Source: an uncultured Puniceicoccaceae bacterium (GTDB lineage Bacteria > Verrucomicrobiota > Verrucomicrobiia > Opitutales > Coraliomargaritaceae). From it: 61,409 nucleotides of DNA. Both the position numbers and the translations under genes were made by a program. The notes beneath the pieces were generated by a model. It searched no databases. It saw only the letters and a program-made list of their open reading frames with translations, and had not been told where the DNA came from. Below, piece after piece: positions 20,189-28,375 of this stretch. Position 1 is the stretch's first letter; every line of letters begins with the position of its first letter. Location: NCBI GenBank assembly GCA_905479975.1, contig CAJQOS010000001.1:1-61409 (forward strand), given 5' to 3'.

Positions 20189-22580
20189 GGTCTTGAGCGG
20201 ATTTGTTGCTGTCTGCTTTGGCCTGCTTTTCGTTGATCTCCTTCGGGTATTCCACGCGGGAGTGTAGCATGTTGAGCAGTGTATAGGTGAAGCTGCTGCG
20301 GATCTCATGCAGCTCTTTAAAGGTCAGCGGGCACTCGTCGAGTTGGCCATCTTCGATGCGGCTTTTGAACATATTGTCGATGAGTTCTTCGATCGCTGGT
20401 TGAGTGACTTTTCTCAGGCTGCGACTGGCCGCTTCGACGCCGTCGGCAAAAAAGATGATGGCGCTTTCTTTGAAGGCCGGACGTGGGCCATCGTAGCGAT
20501 AGGTGCTCTCGTCGACCTTCTTACCTTCCTTTGATTTGCTTGGTTTGTCGGGGAAGGGGAGCTTGGTTTGCTTGTTTTGCTCCTGCTGCGCCTGGTGGTA
20601 AAAGAATTGAATGAGTCCAGTGCCGTGGTGTTGGCGAATCACATCCATAATGACGCGCGGCAGCTTGTGCTTGCGGGCCATCTCGACGCCTTCTTTGACG
20701 TGTGCTTTGATGACGAGCGCACTCATCGAAGGGTTTTTTGCTTCGTGTGGGTTGATGCCGTCTTTCTGGTTTTCAGCAAAATATTCTGGTTTAACGAGTT
20801 TACCGATGTCGTGAAAGAGGCAGCAGACGCGGCAGAGCAGTGGGCTGGCGCCGATGGCTGCGGCGGCATTTTCGGAGAGATTGGCGACCATCAGGCTGTG
20901 ATGATAAGTGCCGGGCGCTTCCATCTGCATGCGGCGCAGCAGCGGGTGATTGAAGTCGGTGAGTTCGAGTAGGGTAATCTCGGTCGTGATCTTGAAGGTC
21001 TGCTCAAAAATCGGCAGCAGGCCGACCGCCAACACACCGGAGAGCGCGCCGACGATCAGAGCGATGAGCGCTTGTTGGCCGACGAGTCCGATCGAGAGGT
21101 TGCCGAGTAGTCCGAGTAGTGCGCCAGTGATGGCAGCGGCAACGCCAGCCATGAGGCCAGCGCGGACGAGCATGGCGCGCTTGCGAATATTTGCGGATAT
21201 GAAGCTGCCCACAACGCCGGAGAGGAAGGCGATGAGTAGAAATTCGACGGAATTGCCCTGAATGATGCCGAACAGAACCGCGATGATGAGTGCGGTGGTC
21301 ACTGCGGGGGCGGTGCCGACGAGCACCGCAACAATCATTGGCGCCAGCGCATAGGGGGCGATGTAGGGCAACATGCCCAGCGAGGGGCGATTGTTGAGTA
21401 GGGCGATGTCGCCGATTTCCATGATCAGGCGGATGATGAGGAGGTTGAGCAGGATGCTGACTGCGGTAATGGCGATTGCACGATTACGTTTGTGGAAATT
21501 GCGCAGACCCTGCTTTACATAGATCATCACTGCAACCAGCAGAATGAGTGTGAGCGTCAGGCGTTCGAGGAAGAGTTGATTGAAGATGAGGGAGTTACCG
21601 CCACGCTCGCGCTCGGCAGTGCGATAGGCTTTTAAGCACTCAATGTCGAATTCGGTAATGATGGAGCCTGGCTCGATCAATGTTTCACCTTCTTTATAGG
21701 TGATGACGGGCGGCGTGAGTTCGCTGATGGCACGCTCAATGGCGCGGTTGGTGCCTGGTGCGCTGTAGAGTAAGTTCGGGTGTAGGCCTGCTCTGAAAAT
21801 ATCAAAGAGTGCGCGGGCGGTGGTTCGGTTGCCGGAGAGTGCGTCGAGCCGCACGCGTAGCGCGATGAGGGCATCGTCATGTGAGCGTGACGACGGCAGG
21901 TTGTAGCGGCCTTCTTCATCGACGAGCTGGATGACTGTGACTTGTGGGGATTTACCGTCTGCATTGAGCGTGGAGTAGATGCCGTCTTCGTAGAGTGATT
22001 TGAGGACGCCGAGCGCGTCGTTGGTCAAAATGGAGCGTTCCTTGGGGTTGGTCTGAGTGGTGAAATGGGTGATTCTTTTTGAGTCGATTTCCAGGCCGGT
22101 GGTCTCGATGAACTCTTTTGCAGTGGCTTCCAGCTCTGCGGTGACGACTTCATCGCCTTCCGCTTCGTGGTCAATCAGGGTCTTCGCTATGCTGGTGTTG
22201 AGATCGTTGATGCTCTCTCGGAAGTCCTCGTAAGGCTCGAAGGTGCGTTGAAAGACTGGAGGCACTTGGGCGCGCGCGGCATGCGCTTGCTCTTCCAGTC
22301 GCACCTCGCTGCTTTGTTGGAAGGCAAACTCTGCGACGATACGTGAGGATGCCGGGTGGCTGAGAATCACCTGCGGGCCTTTGGACTTTTGCCCAAGGAA
22401 GCAGATGATGACGACCAGTGCGGTGAATAGTAGGAAGAGCCCAGTCTCGACGAGGCGACTGGTTTCGAAAAAGTGAGAGGCACCAATGCGATCAGCTCCT
22501 CGGCCCGCGTTTTCTTTTTTCACGGGGAGTTGTTGGTCTTTCGCTTTGCGCGAGGAAGTTTTTTTGAAAAATGCGGCCAT
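20157..22580 (-). CDS. 7TM-HD phosphodiesterase (PgpH/YqfF-like)
   Basis: The protein has 807 residues. One N-terminal membrane segment (about residues 45-62) precedes a large extracytoplasmic domain, then a cluster of about seven membrane segments (about 335-540), then a cytoplasmic HD domain. The HD motifs include APGTYHHSLMVANLSE, CLFHDIGKLVKPEYF (His-Asp pair) and VIRQHHGTGLIQFF. Relatives in Firmicutes hydrolyse cyclic di-AMP; that this one does is inference. It lies between phoH and ybeY in an operon conserved across many bacteria. Confidence 0.92.
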   Translation of the reverse strand: MAAFFKKTSSRKAKDQQLPVKKENAGRGADRIGASHFFETSRLVETGLFLLFTALVVIICFLGQKSKGPQVILSHPASSRIVAEFAFQQSSEVRLEEQAHAARAQVPPVFQRTFEPYEDFRESINDLNTSIAKTLIDHEAEGDEVVTAELEATAKEFIETTGLEIDSKRITHFTTQTNPKERSILTNDALGVLKSLYEDGIYSTLNADGKSPQVTVIQLVDEEGRYNLPSSRSHDDALIALRVRLDALSGNRTTARALFDIFRAGLHPNLLYSAPGTNRAIERAISELTPPVITYKEGETLIEPGSIITEFDIECLKAYRTAERERGGNSLIFNQLFLERLTLTLILLVAVMIYVKQGLRNFHKRNRAIAITAVSILLNLLIIRLIMEIGDIALLNNRPSLGMLPYIAPYALAPMIVAVLVGTAPAVTTALIIAVLFGIIQGNSVEFLLIAFLSGVVGSFISANIRKRAMLVRAGLMAGVAAAITGALLGLLGNLSIGLVGQQALIALIVGALSGVLAVGLLPIFEQTFKITTEITLLELTDFNHPLLRRMQMEAPGTYHHSLMVANLSENAAAAIGASPLLCRVCCLFHDIGKLVKPEYFAENQKDGINPHEAKNPSMSALVIKAHVKEGVEMARKHKLPRVIMDVIRQHHGTGLIQFFYHQAQQEQNKQTKLPFPDKPSKSKEGKKVDESTYRYDGPRPAFKESAIIFFADGVEAASRSLRKVTQPAIEELIDNMFKSRIEDGQLDECPLTFKELHEIRSSFTYTLLNMLHSRVEYPKEINEKQAKADSNKSAQDHATPGNQQPI

Positions 22581-22634
22581 GTTCTTGTGTGGTTCGGCTG
22601 AAAGTCAGAAGGGGGCGTGCTGAGGATTCGGGGG

Positions 22635-23585
22635 TTATTCCGCGCTGCGGGCGTAGGCGTTGATGATGCTTTGGACGAGCGGGTGACGCACCACGTCTTG
22701 CCCGTCAAAATAGAAGAGTTGCAGGCCGTCGATGTCTTTGAGTAGGCGTGTCGCTTCTTTCAGGCCGGATAGCTTGGCCTTGGGTAAATCGATTTGAGTG
22801 ATGTCGCCGGTGATGACCATACGGCTGCCGTCACCTAGGCGGGTGAGGAACATCATCATTTGCTCATGCGTGGTGTTTTGCGCCTCGTCGAGCACGACGA
22901 AGGCGTTGGCGAGCGTGCGGCCACGCATGTAGGCGAGCGGGGCAATCTCGACGATGCCACGCTCGACCAGTTGCATGGTCTGCTCTTTGCCCATCATATC
23001 GTTCATCGCGTCATAGAGTGGAGTCAAATAGGGTAGGATTTTCTCCTGAAGCTCGCCGGGGAGGAAGCCGAGCGCTTCGCCTGCTTCGACTGCGGGGCGA
23101 GTGAGAATGATGCGTTCGACGTTGCCCGCGCTGAGCTCTTTGAGCGCCATCGCCATGGCGAGATAGGTCTTGCCGGTGCCGGCGGGGCCGATGCCGAAGG
23201 TGACCGTATTCTTGTCCATGCACTGTAAATAGCGCTTTTGATTGAGCGTTTTGGGGATGATGCTCAGTCGCTGGAGCTTGATCACCAATGGGTTGCTGTA
23301 GATCTCTTGCAGCTCTTCGGACTTGCCTTCGGCGATGCAGCGCAGGGTGTAGTGAAAGTCGGAGGTGCGGATGCGGATGCCTTGCTGGTTCGCGGCGTCG
23401 AGGAATTTAAAGAGGTCTTGGACTTGAGCGATGCCTTCGGCCGAGCCTTCGATGCTGACCCAGTCGTCCCGACTGGCGAGTGCGACATCGAGCATGCGTT
23501 CGGCTTCGATGAGGTTACGCGTGTCATTGGCATAGAGCTCGCTGAGTAGGCGTGAACTGGAGAAGTGTATGGATTCTGTAGGCAC
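22635..23585 (-). CDS. PhoH-like ATPase
   Basis: This is a PhoH-family P-loop ATPase, linked to RNA metabolism through its neighbour ybeY. Walker A is FGIGPAGTGKTYLAMA, Walker B is NAFVVLDEAQN, and the conserved Arg region is MVITGDITQIDLPK. An N-terminal KH-like segment precedes it (WVSIEGSAEGIAQVQDLFKFL). No ATG is well placed. The frame is open to 23729 and overlaps the HIT gene; a GTG at 23585 would start MPTESIHFSSSRLL and give about 316 residues, the normal size. The true start is therefore uncertain. Confidence 0.92.
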   Translation of the reverse strand: MPTESIHFSSSRLLSELYANDTRNLIEAERMLDVALASRDDWVSIEGSAEGIAQVQDLFKFLDAANQQGIRIRTSDFHYTLRCIAEGKSEELQEIYSNPLVIKLQRLSIIPKTLNQKRYLQCMDKNTVTFGIGPAGTGKTYLAMAMALKELSAGNVERIILTRPAVEAGEALGFLPGELQEKILPYLTPLYDAMNDMMGKEQTMQLVERGIVEIAPLAYMRGRTLANAFVVLDEAQNTTHEQMMMFLTRLGDGSRMVITGDITQIDLPKAKLSGLKEATRLLKDIDGLQLFYFDGQDVVRHPLVQSIINAYARSAE

Positions 23586-23661
23586 GGGAAATTCGATAAT
23601 AAGGGTGAGGTCGTCGCGTTGAACGGGGTGCGCGCGGCGGGGTATTGATCCGGGAGGCGCT

Positions 23662-24204
23662 TTAGCTATCGTCTTCGACGCAGGCGTGGAGGCGCTCCCA
23701 CATGGCATCCATCGAGTCGGGCAGTACACGTGTGTTACCGATCACGGGCATGAAGTTTGTGTCGCCTTCCCAGCGGGGGACGATGTGGCAATGTAAGTGG
23801 CAGGGGATGCCCGCTCCGGCGGCCTTACCGAAGTTGAAGCCGGTGTTGAACCCGCTCGGGCGCAGGGCGCGCGTCAGGATTTGCTGCCCTTTGACGATCA
23901 AGTCCATCAGTTCGTGGCGCTCCTCGGTGGTCAAGTCTTCGAGGGTGGGGACTTCGCGGAAGGGCAGCACGAGCAAGTGGCCGGCATTATAAGGGTAGCG
24001 GTTCATCACGATGTAGTTCCACGTTCCTCGGTAGAGGATGTATTCCTTCTTGTCGTCGCCACTTTGGTGGATCTGCGTAAAGGGGCTGCCGCCCTCGTCG
24101 GGATTCTTAGGCGCGAGGATATAAGGCATCCGCCAATAAGCGTGCAGGCGCTCCATGGCTGGCGGAAGTTGCGGAGATGAACTATCAGAAGCGGTATCGA
24201 CCAT
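23662..24204 (-). CDS. HIT-family nucleotide hydrolase or transferase
   Basis: This histidine-triad protein has 180 residues. The HIT motif is HLHCHIVPRW (H-x-H-x-H-x-x), preceded by GFNTGFNFGKAAGAGIPCHLH, and the family's NRYPYNAGHLLVLPFREVP strand is upstream. Such proteins act on dinucleoside polyphosphates such as Ap4A; the actual substrate is unknown. It is the first gene of the HIT-phoH-HD-ybeY run. Its 3' end overlaps the open frame of the phoH gene. Confidence 0.9.
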   Translation of the reverse strand: MVDTASDSSSPQLPPAMERLHAYWRMPYILAPKNPDEGGSPFTQIHQSGDDKKEYILYRGTWNYIVMNRYPYNAGHLLVLPFREVPTLEDLTTEERHELMDLIVKGQQILTRALRPSGFNTGFNFGKAAGAGIPCHLHCHIVPRWEGDTNFMPVIGNTRVLPDSMDAMWERLHACVEDDS

Positions 24205-24388
24205 AAAAATGAACCCATAACGATATGGTGTTATCGTAGATCGTCGATTATTTATTGAGGAGAGTTTTTAGGTGTTTTTTCGCGATTTTCTCGGTGTTTA
24301 ATGGCTTTTTGAGGGTTGCCATTGAGGAGGGCGGCTTCCATTAAATGTGCACTTTAACTGATTAATTTTCGCCTTTTTTGTCCGCACC

Positions 24389-25441
24389 GTGAGTGATTCA
24401 ACCCCAGCTTTTAGTCTCAAAAATCTAGCCCGAGATCAAATCGTAGCCATTGCGATGCTCCTTGGCTTCGCATTCTACATGATTTGGGATCAGTTCTACT
24501 GGTGGGGGGCGCGTGAAGATTATAGTTTTGGCTATTTGGTGCCGTTGTTTGCTGCTTATGTGATCTATGATCGGTGGCCGATGATTCGCAGTTATTTAGT
24601 CAACGGCGATGCGCCAGGAGTGGAGGCGGCTCCAAGTGCTCCGAGCTCCACGGGATTGACTCAGTTGTGTGAATGGATCGCGTATGCGGCCTTTTTTAGC
24701 GGATTGGGGCTGTTTGCGATTGGTGCGTTGTTGCGCTCGGTGACTGGCCCGCAAAATCCGGCCTCGTTGGCGATTGCTGCGGGGTTTTCTGGATTACTGC
24801 TGAGTGTCGTCTTTATTATGACGAAGGAGCGGGTCGATGGTCAGCCCATGTCCCTGAAGAGTCGCCTGATGCTGACCGCGCTGTTCATGTTTCCTGCTAT
24901 CATTTGGTTGATTTCTGCGCCGATGGTGTCTGTCGTGGAGAAGGAAATTCGTGTGTTCTTGCTGACGAAGGTGACGATCGTGGTGTTTAATATATTCGAT
25001 ATTATAGGCTACGAGATCGAGCGCGAGGGGAACGTGTTGCTTCTGCCGGAGGGCCAGGTCGGCGTGGAAGAGGCGTGCTCAGGTATTCGCTCGTTAACGG
25101 CATGTTTGTTTGCTGGTTCGTTTTTGGCTTCGGTCTTTTTAAATCGTTTTTGGAAGAAAATGTTGTTGGTCGCTGCAGCGATGGGCTTTGCGGTGCTGAC
25201 GAATATGATTCGCAGCCTGTTCCTGACTTTGTGGGCCTATAGCTATGGTTCGCAGGCGATCGATGAGCACTGGGTGCTGCCTTTAGTCGGAGATATCGGC
25301 AGTGTGCATGATGTCACAGGGTTTGCGATTCTCGGGTTTACCTGCGTGGGGCTGATCTGCTTGTTGCCAGTGTTTAATTTCAGCCTGAAGCATTACGAAG
25401 CGCACCCTGATGAGCTAGATGCCACGATTGAAGAGCAGTAG
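24389..25441 (+). CDS. Exosortase
   Basis: This is a multi-pass membrane cysteine transpeptidase that sorts proteins carrying a PEP-CTERM-like tail. It has 350 residues and about 8 to 10 membrane segments. The catalytic residues are visible: Cys in VGVEEACSGIRSL, Arg in TNMIRSLFLTLWA and His in GSVHDVTGF. The N-terminal WWGAREDYSFGYLVPLFAAYVI is also typical. The start is GTG 24389. It is followed directly by glgA, with the TAG and the glgA GTG sharing a base. No target protein with a PEP-CTERM tail is encoded in this window, so substrates lie elsewhere. Confidence 0.93.
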   Translation: MSDSTPAFSLKNLARDQIVAIAMLLGFAFYMIWDQFYWWGAREDYSFGYLVPLFAAYVIYDRWPMIRSYLVNGDAPGVEAAPSAPSSTGLTQLCEWIAYAAFFSGLGLFAIGALLRSVTGPQNPASLAIAAGFSGLLLSVVFIMTKERVDGQPMSLKSRLMLTALFMFPAIIWLISAPMVSVVEKEIRVFLLTKVTIVVFNIFDIIGYEIEREGNVLLLPEGQVGVEEACSGIRSLTACLFAGSFLASVFLNRFWKKMLLVAAAMGFAVLTNMIRSLFLTLWAYSYGSQAIDEHWVLPLVGDIGSVHDVTGFAILGFTCVGLICLLPVFNFSLKHYEAHPDELDATIEEQ

Positions 25442-26940
25442 TGCACGCTGCGATGGTGCAAACACGTAAGATTCTAATGGTCGCCCCGGAGGCGGTGCCC
25501 TTTGTCAAGGTCGGTGGTTTGGCAGACGTCGTCGGTGCGTTGTCGAAGGCGCTCGATGCACGCGGGCATGATGTGCGTATTGTGATGCCGAAGTATGCGG
25601 GACTGAAGCAGATTGAGTCCGCTCGACCGCTCGATGCGCCACTGGTTGTTAAACTCGGTGGGCATGACGCGTATGCGCGAGTGTGGGAGTGCGAGTTGCC
25701 TGGATCGACGGTGGTGTGTTACTTGTTGGAGCATAACCAGTATTTCGACCATTCGTCGGTGTATGGTGGCGGCCCGTCTGGAAATGAGGATGAGAATGGG
25801 CGGCGTTTTGCTTTTTTGAGTCGTGCCACGATCGATCTCTGCGCGTATTTGGATTGGATTCCGGATGTGTTGCATTGTCATGATTGGACGACTGCTTTGA
25901 CGCCGATTTATTTAAATACGACTGAGTTGGACCAGCCGATCGGGCGTGCGGCGTCGTTGATGACCTTACACAATATGGGGCATCAAGGCTGGTTTCATCG
26001 CGATCTGGTTGATTTTGCGGGTTTGCCGCCGTCTGTTTTTCGAGCTGATAGCTTGGAGTCGGTGGGGGAGGTGAACATGTTGAAGGGGGGCATTTATCAC
26101 GCGACGAAGGTTTCCACGGTGAGCCCGTCCTATGCCAGTGAAATTCAAGAGCCGCAGGGCGGTGGTGGTTTGGATCATGTGCTGCGTTTTCGGTCTGCTG
26201 ATTTGATCGGTGTGATTAACGGAATCGATGAATCGGAGTGGAGTCCGGAGGCGGACGAGTTTCTGCCCGCTCGCTATTCGGCAGATGATTTGACCGGCAA
26301 AGCAGAGTGTAAGGCGCAGATGCAGCAGGCCTACGGTTTGGCGGTTGATGCGGAGGTGCCTGTGTTTGGCGTGATCTCGCGCCTCGTCGCGCAAAAGGGG
26401 CTCGATTTGTTGGTGGCGATTGGTGATCAGTTGATGGGCAATCTGCAACTTCAAGTGGCGGTGCTTGGCACGGGGGATCCTACTTTGGAGTCTGCGCTCG
26501 AAGCATTGGCGCAGCGCTACCCCGGGCGGTTCGGTGTGCACCTGGGATTTAATAATGAGCTCTCGCACTTCACTGCTGCGGGCACGGATTTTCTGTTGAT
26601 GCCGAGTCGTTTCGAGCCCTGTGGCCTAAGCCAGATGTATTCGATGGTGTATGGCGCTCCGCCGATTGTTCGCGCAACGGGTGGGCTGAAGGATTCGGTC
26701 ACGCAATATATTGAGGGAGACGTGGGCGGCACGGGATTCTTGTTTGAAGATGCGACCCCCGTTGCGTTCTATGAGGCGATTCGTTGGGCGTGCTCGATTT
26801 ACTATGATCGCCCTGAGGAATATGCGCAAATTCAGCGAAATGGGATGCTGGGCGATTTTAGTTGGGAGGTCTCGGCGGGCGCTTACGAAGATATCTATGG
26901 TTGGGCGATCGATGCGCGAAATGCTGCCTATGGAGACTGA
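25441..26940 (+). CDS. glgA: Glycogen synthase (ADP-glucose type)
   Basis: GlgA transfers glucose from ADP-glucose to growing alpha-1,4-glucan. It is a GT5 enzyme with two Rossmann domains. The N-terminal ADP-glucose loop KVGGLADVVGAL (usual K-x-G-G-L) is at about residues 23-34. The segment LHCHDWTTALTPIYL and the C-terminal FEPCGLSQMYSMVYGAPPIVRATGGLKDSV are diagnostic. At 499 residues it has normal length. The first codon is GTG 25441; an ATG at 25453 is an alternative. The one-base overlap with the exosortase gene implies co-transcription, but the functions are unrelated. Confidence 0.95.
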   Translation: MHAAMVQTRKILMVAPEAVPFVKVGGLADVVGALSKALDARGHDVRIVMPKYAGLKQIESARPLDAPLVVKLGGHDAYARVWECELPGSTVVCYLLEHNQYFDHSSVYGGGPSGNEDENGRRFAFLSRATIDLCAYLDWIPDVLHCHDWTTALTPIYLNTTELDQPIGRAASLMTLHNMGHQGWFHRDLVDFAGLPPSVFRADSLESVGEVNMLKGGIYHATKVSTVSPSYASEIQEPQGGGGLDHVLRFRSADLIGVINGIDESEWSPEADEFLPARYSADDLTGKAECKAQMQQAYGLAVDAEVPVFGVISRLVAQKGLDLLVAIGDQLMGNLQLQVAVLGTGDPTLESALEALAQRYPGRFGVHLGFNNELSHFTAAGTDFLLMPSRFEPCGLSQMYSMVYGAPPIVRATGGLKDSVTQYIEGDVGGTGFLFEDATPVAFYEAIRWACSIYYDRPEEYAQIQRNGMLGDFSWEVSAGAYEDIYGWAIDARNAAYGD

Positions 26941-27011
26941 ATTGAGATTGGTGGTGATTGGTCGCCTCCGATGGTTGACGTCTGCTGAGATTCGATTTCT
27001 ATTGGGGCGCA

Positions 27012-27437
27012 GTGAACGACCCGAACCGAGATTTTAACGAAGTGATCCATACGATACGTAAGGACGATTCACGCTATGCGCGTGGTGCCTATTATTTTCT
27101 AAGGCAAGCGCTGGATTTTAGCATCAAAGAGATGAGTAAACAGGGGACGTTGGAGCAAACGAACCACTTGAGCGGCCAGCAATTGTTGGAGGGGATTCGA
27201 CTGTATGCGTTGGAGCAGTATGGGCCGATGACGCGTTCCGTGTTGGAATACTGGGGGATTACGAGTTGCCGCGATTTCGGGAATATCGTATTTAATCTCG
27301 TCGCCTGCCGCGTGCTAGGGAAAACCGATCAGGACAGCCCAGAAGATTTTAATACTGGTTACGATTTTAAAATTGCGTTTGAGGCACCTTATCTGCCGTC
27401 CATCAAACCGACGATTAAGCGCCCGCGCTTACGTTAA
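27012..27437 (+). CDS. Minf_1886-family protein (Verrucomicrobia/Planctomycetes-restricted)
   Basis: It has 141 residues. The segment YARGAYYFLRQALDFSI, the core QQLLEGIRLYALEQYGPMTRSVLEYWGI and the DFGNIVFNLV stretch match a small family found mainly in Verrucomicrobia and Planctomycetes. The function is unknown. No signal peptide or metal site is visible. The start is GTG 27012, 71 bp after glgA. It is a good taxonomic marker for this window. Confidence 0.85.
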   Translation: MNDPNRDFNEVIHTIRKDDSRYARGAYYFLRQALDFSIKEMSKQGTLEQTNHLSGQQLLEGIRLYALEQYGPMTRSVLEYWGITSCRDFGNIVFNLVACRVLGKTDQDSPEDFNTGYDFKIAFEAPYLPSIKPTIKRPRLR

Positions 27438-27457
27438 CGCTGCGTTTGCGCTTGTTG

Positions 27458-27562
27458 GGTGTAGGACGTGCCTCTCGCAGAGGGCGCGTTGGTGTTGGTA
27501 TTTTTGACGTGCCTATCTGCCTGAACACGGCCTTTCCTTAGGAAGGAACCGCGTCCTACACC
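27458..27562. repeat. 105-bp element with inverted ends GGTGTAGGACG / CGTCCTACACC
   Basis: The 11-bp perfect inverted termini enclose a GC-rich core with further internal complementarity (cctttccttaggaagga). It fills the gap between the convergent Minf_1886 gene and the coiled-coil gene. The form fits a small palindromic dispersed element, but no second copy with these ends was seen in the window. Confidence 0.5.
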
Positions 27563-27574
27563 ATGGATTTAAAT

Positions 27575-28156
27575 TCAGTCTGACTCTGTCTTCGCTTGAT
27601 TGGCAAAGTCTTCTTCGCGTTGTTCCATTTGTGCTTCGCGCTCTGTTAGCTGCATGGATTGTTCGACCAGCGCATTTTCGCACTCTTCAATGTAGGCCTC
27701 GCGCTTGTGGAGTGTGTCGCGGGTGTCTTTTAATGAAACTTCCTGCGCATCGAGTGTCTTTTTGAGTGCGTCGAGCGCTTCCTGCGCTTTGCTCGAACTC
27801 GCCTCGCCAGTCGATTCGTCAGCCGAGGTGGCTGTCGATGATTCGACGATTTGCGTGCGGGCTTCGAGCAGGGCCTCTCTTTCGTTTAATTCGAGTTCAC
27901 GTGCGCTGTATTGTTTCTCTTTATGATTGAGCAATTCTTCGCGGTTAATGATGTCTGCTTGCAGCTCCAGCAGGTGCGCTTCCATGTCTTGTTGTGCGCC
28001 AGACTGGGCAGAGGGAAATTCATCCATCGGGTTCATCAAGTGCTTAAAGGCTTGGTGGCCTTCGGCTTTGGTAGCGACGGCCATCGCGGCCTTTAAGCTT
28101 AACTGACGCTTCGGCTCACGCTCGGGTGGCGGTGGAGGCATGTCTTTGGGGTTCAT
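27575..28156 (-). CDS. Soluble coiled-coil protein, unknown function
   Basis: It has 193 residues. After a Pro- and Arg-rich start (MNPKDMPPPPPEREPKRQ) it is almost entirely a predicted coiled coil with heptad-like Leu and Glu (LQADIINREELLNHKEKQYSARELELNE is an example, shortened here in meaning), ending LTEREAQMEQREEDFANQ. It has no membrane segment. The style of the coiled coil resembles the membrane coiled-coil protein at 12890-13942, but common ancestry is not shown. It is monocistronic and divergent from the M16 peptidase gene. Confidence 0.55.
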   Translation of the reverse strand: MNPKDMPPPPPEREPKRQLSLKAAMAVATKAEGHQAFKHLMNPMDEFPSAQSGAQQDMEAHLLELQADIINREELLNHKEKQYSARELELNEREALLEARTQIVESSTATSADESTGEASSSKAQEALDALKKTLDAQEVSLKDTRDTLHKREAYIEECENALVEQSMQLTEREAQMEQREEDFANQAKTESD

Positions 28157-28332
28157 TTACGATGTATAAAAGTCTTTGAGTGGATTGGATACTGCCGAAT
28201 CGTGGGCGGATCCGTCTGCAATATCAATGCTTGAGCCATCTATCGCGACGCAGAGCAATGACTTAAACAAATTTATAACGTAAACTAGAGGTTGATCCCG
28301 CGGTTAAAATAGGGTGTTTCCTTTGAAACTTA

Positions 28333-28350
28333 GTATCGAAATTACGATAC
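28333..28350. promoter_or_regulatory. Operator-like inverted repeat upstream of the M16 peptidase gene
   Basis: GTATCG-AAATTA-CGATAC is a perfect 6-bp inverted repeat with a 6-bp spacer, ending 25 bp before the ATG at 28376. It could bind a dimeric regulator. No such regulator is encoded nearby, so the role is speculative. Confidence 0.3.
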
Positions 28351-28375
28351 GAACAGGATTAGTTACACCAAATAT

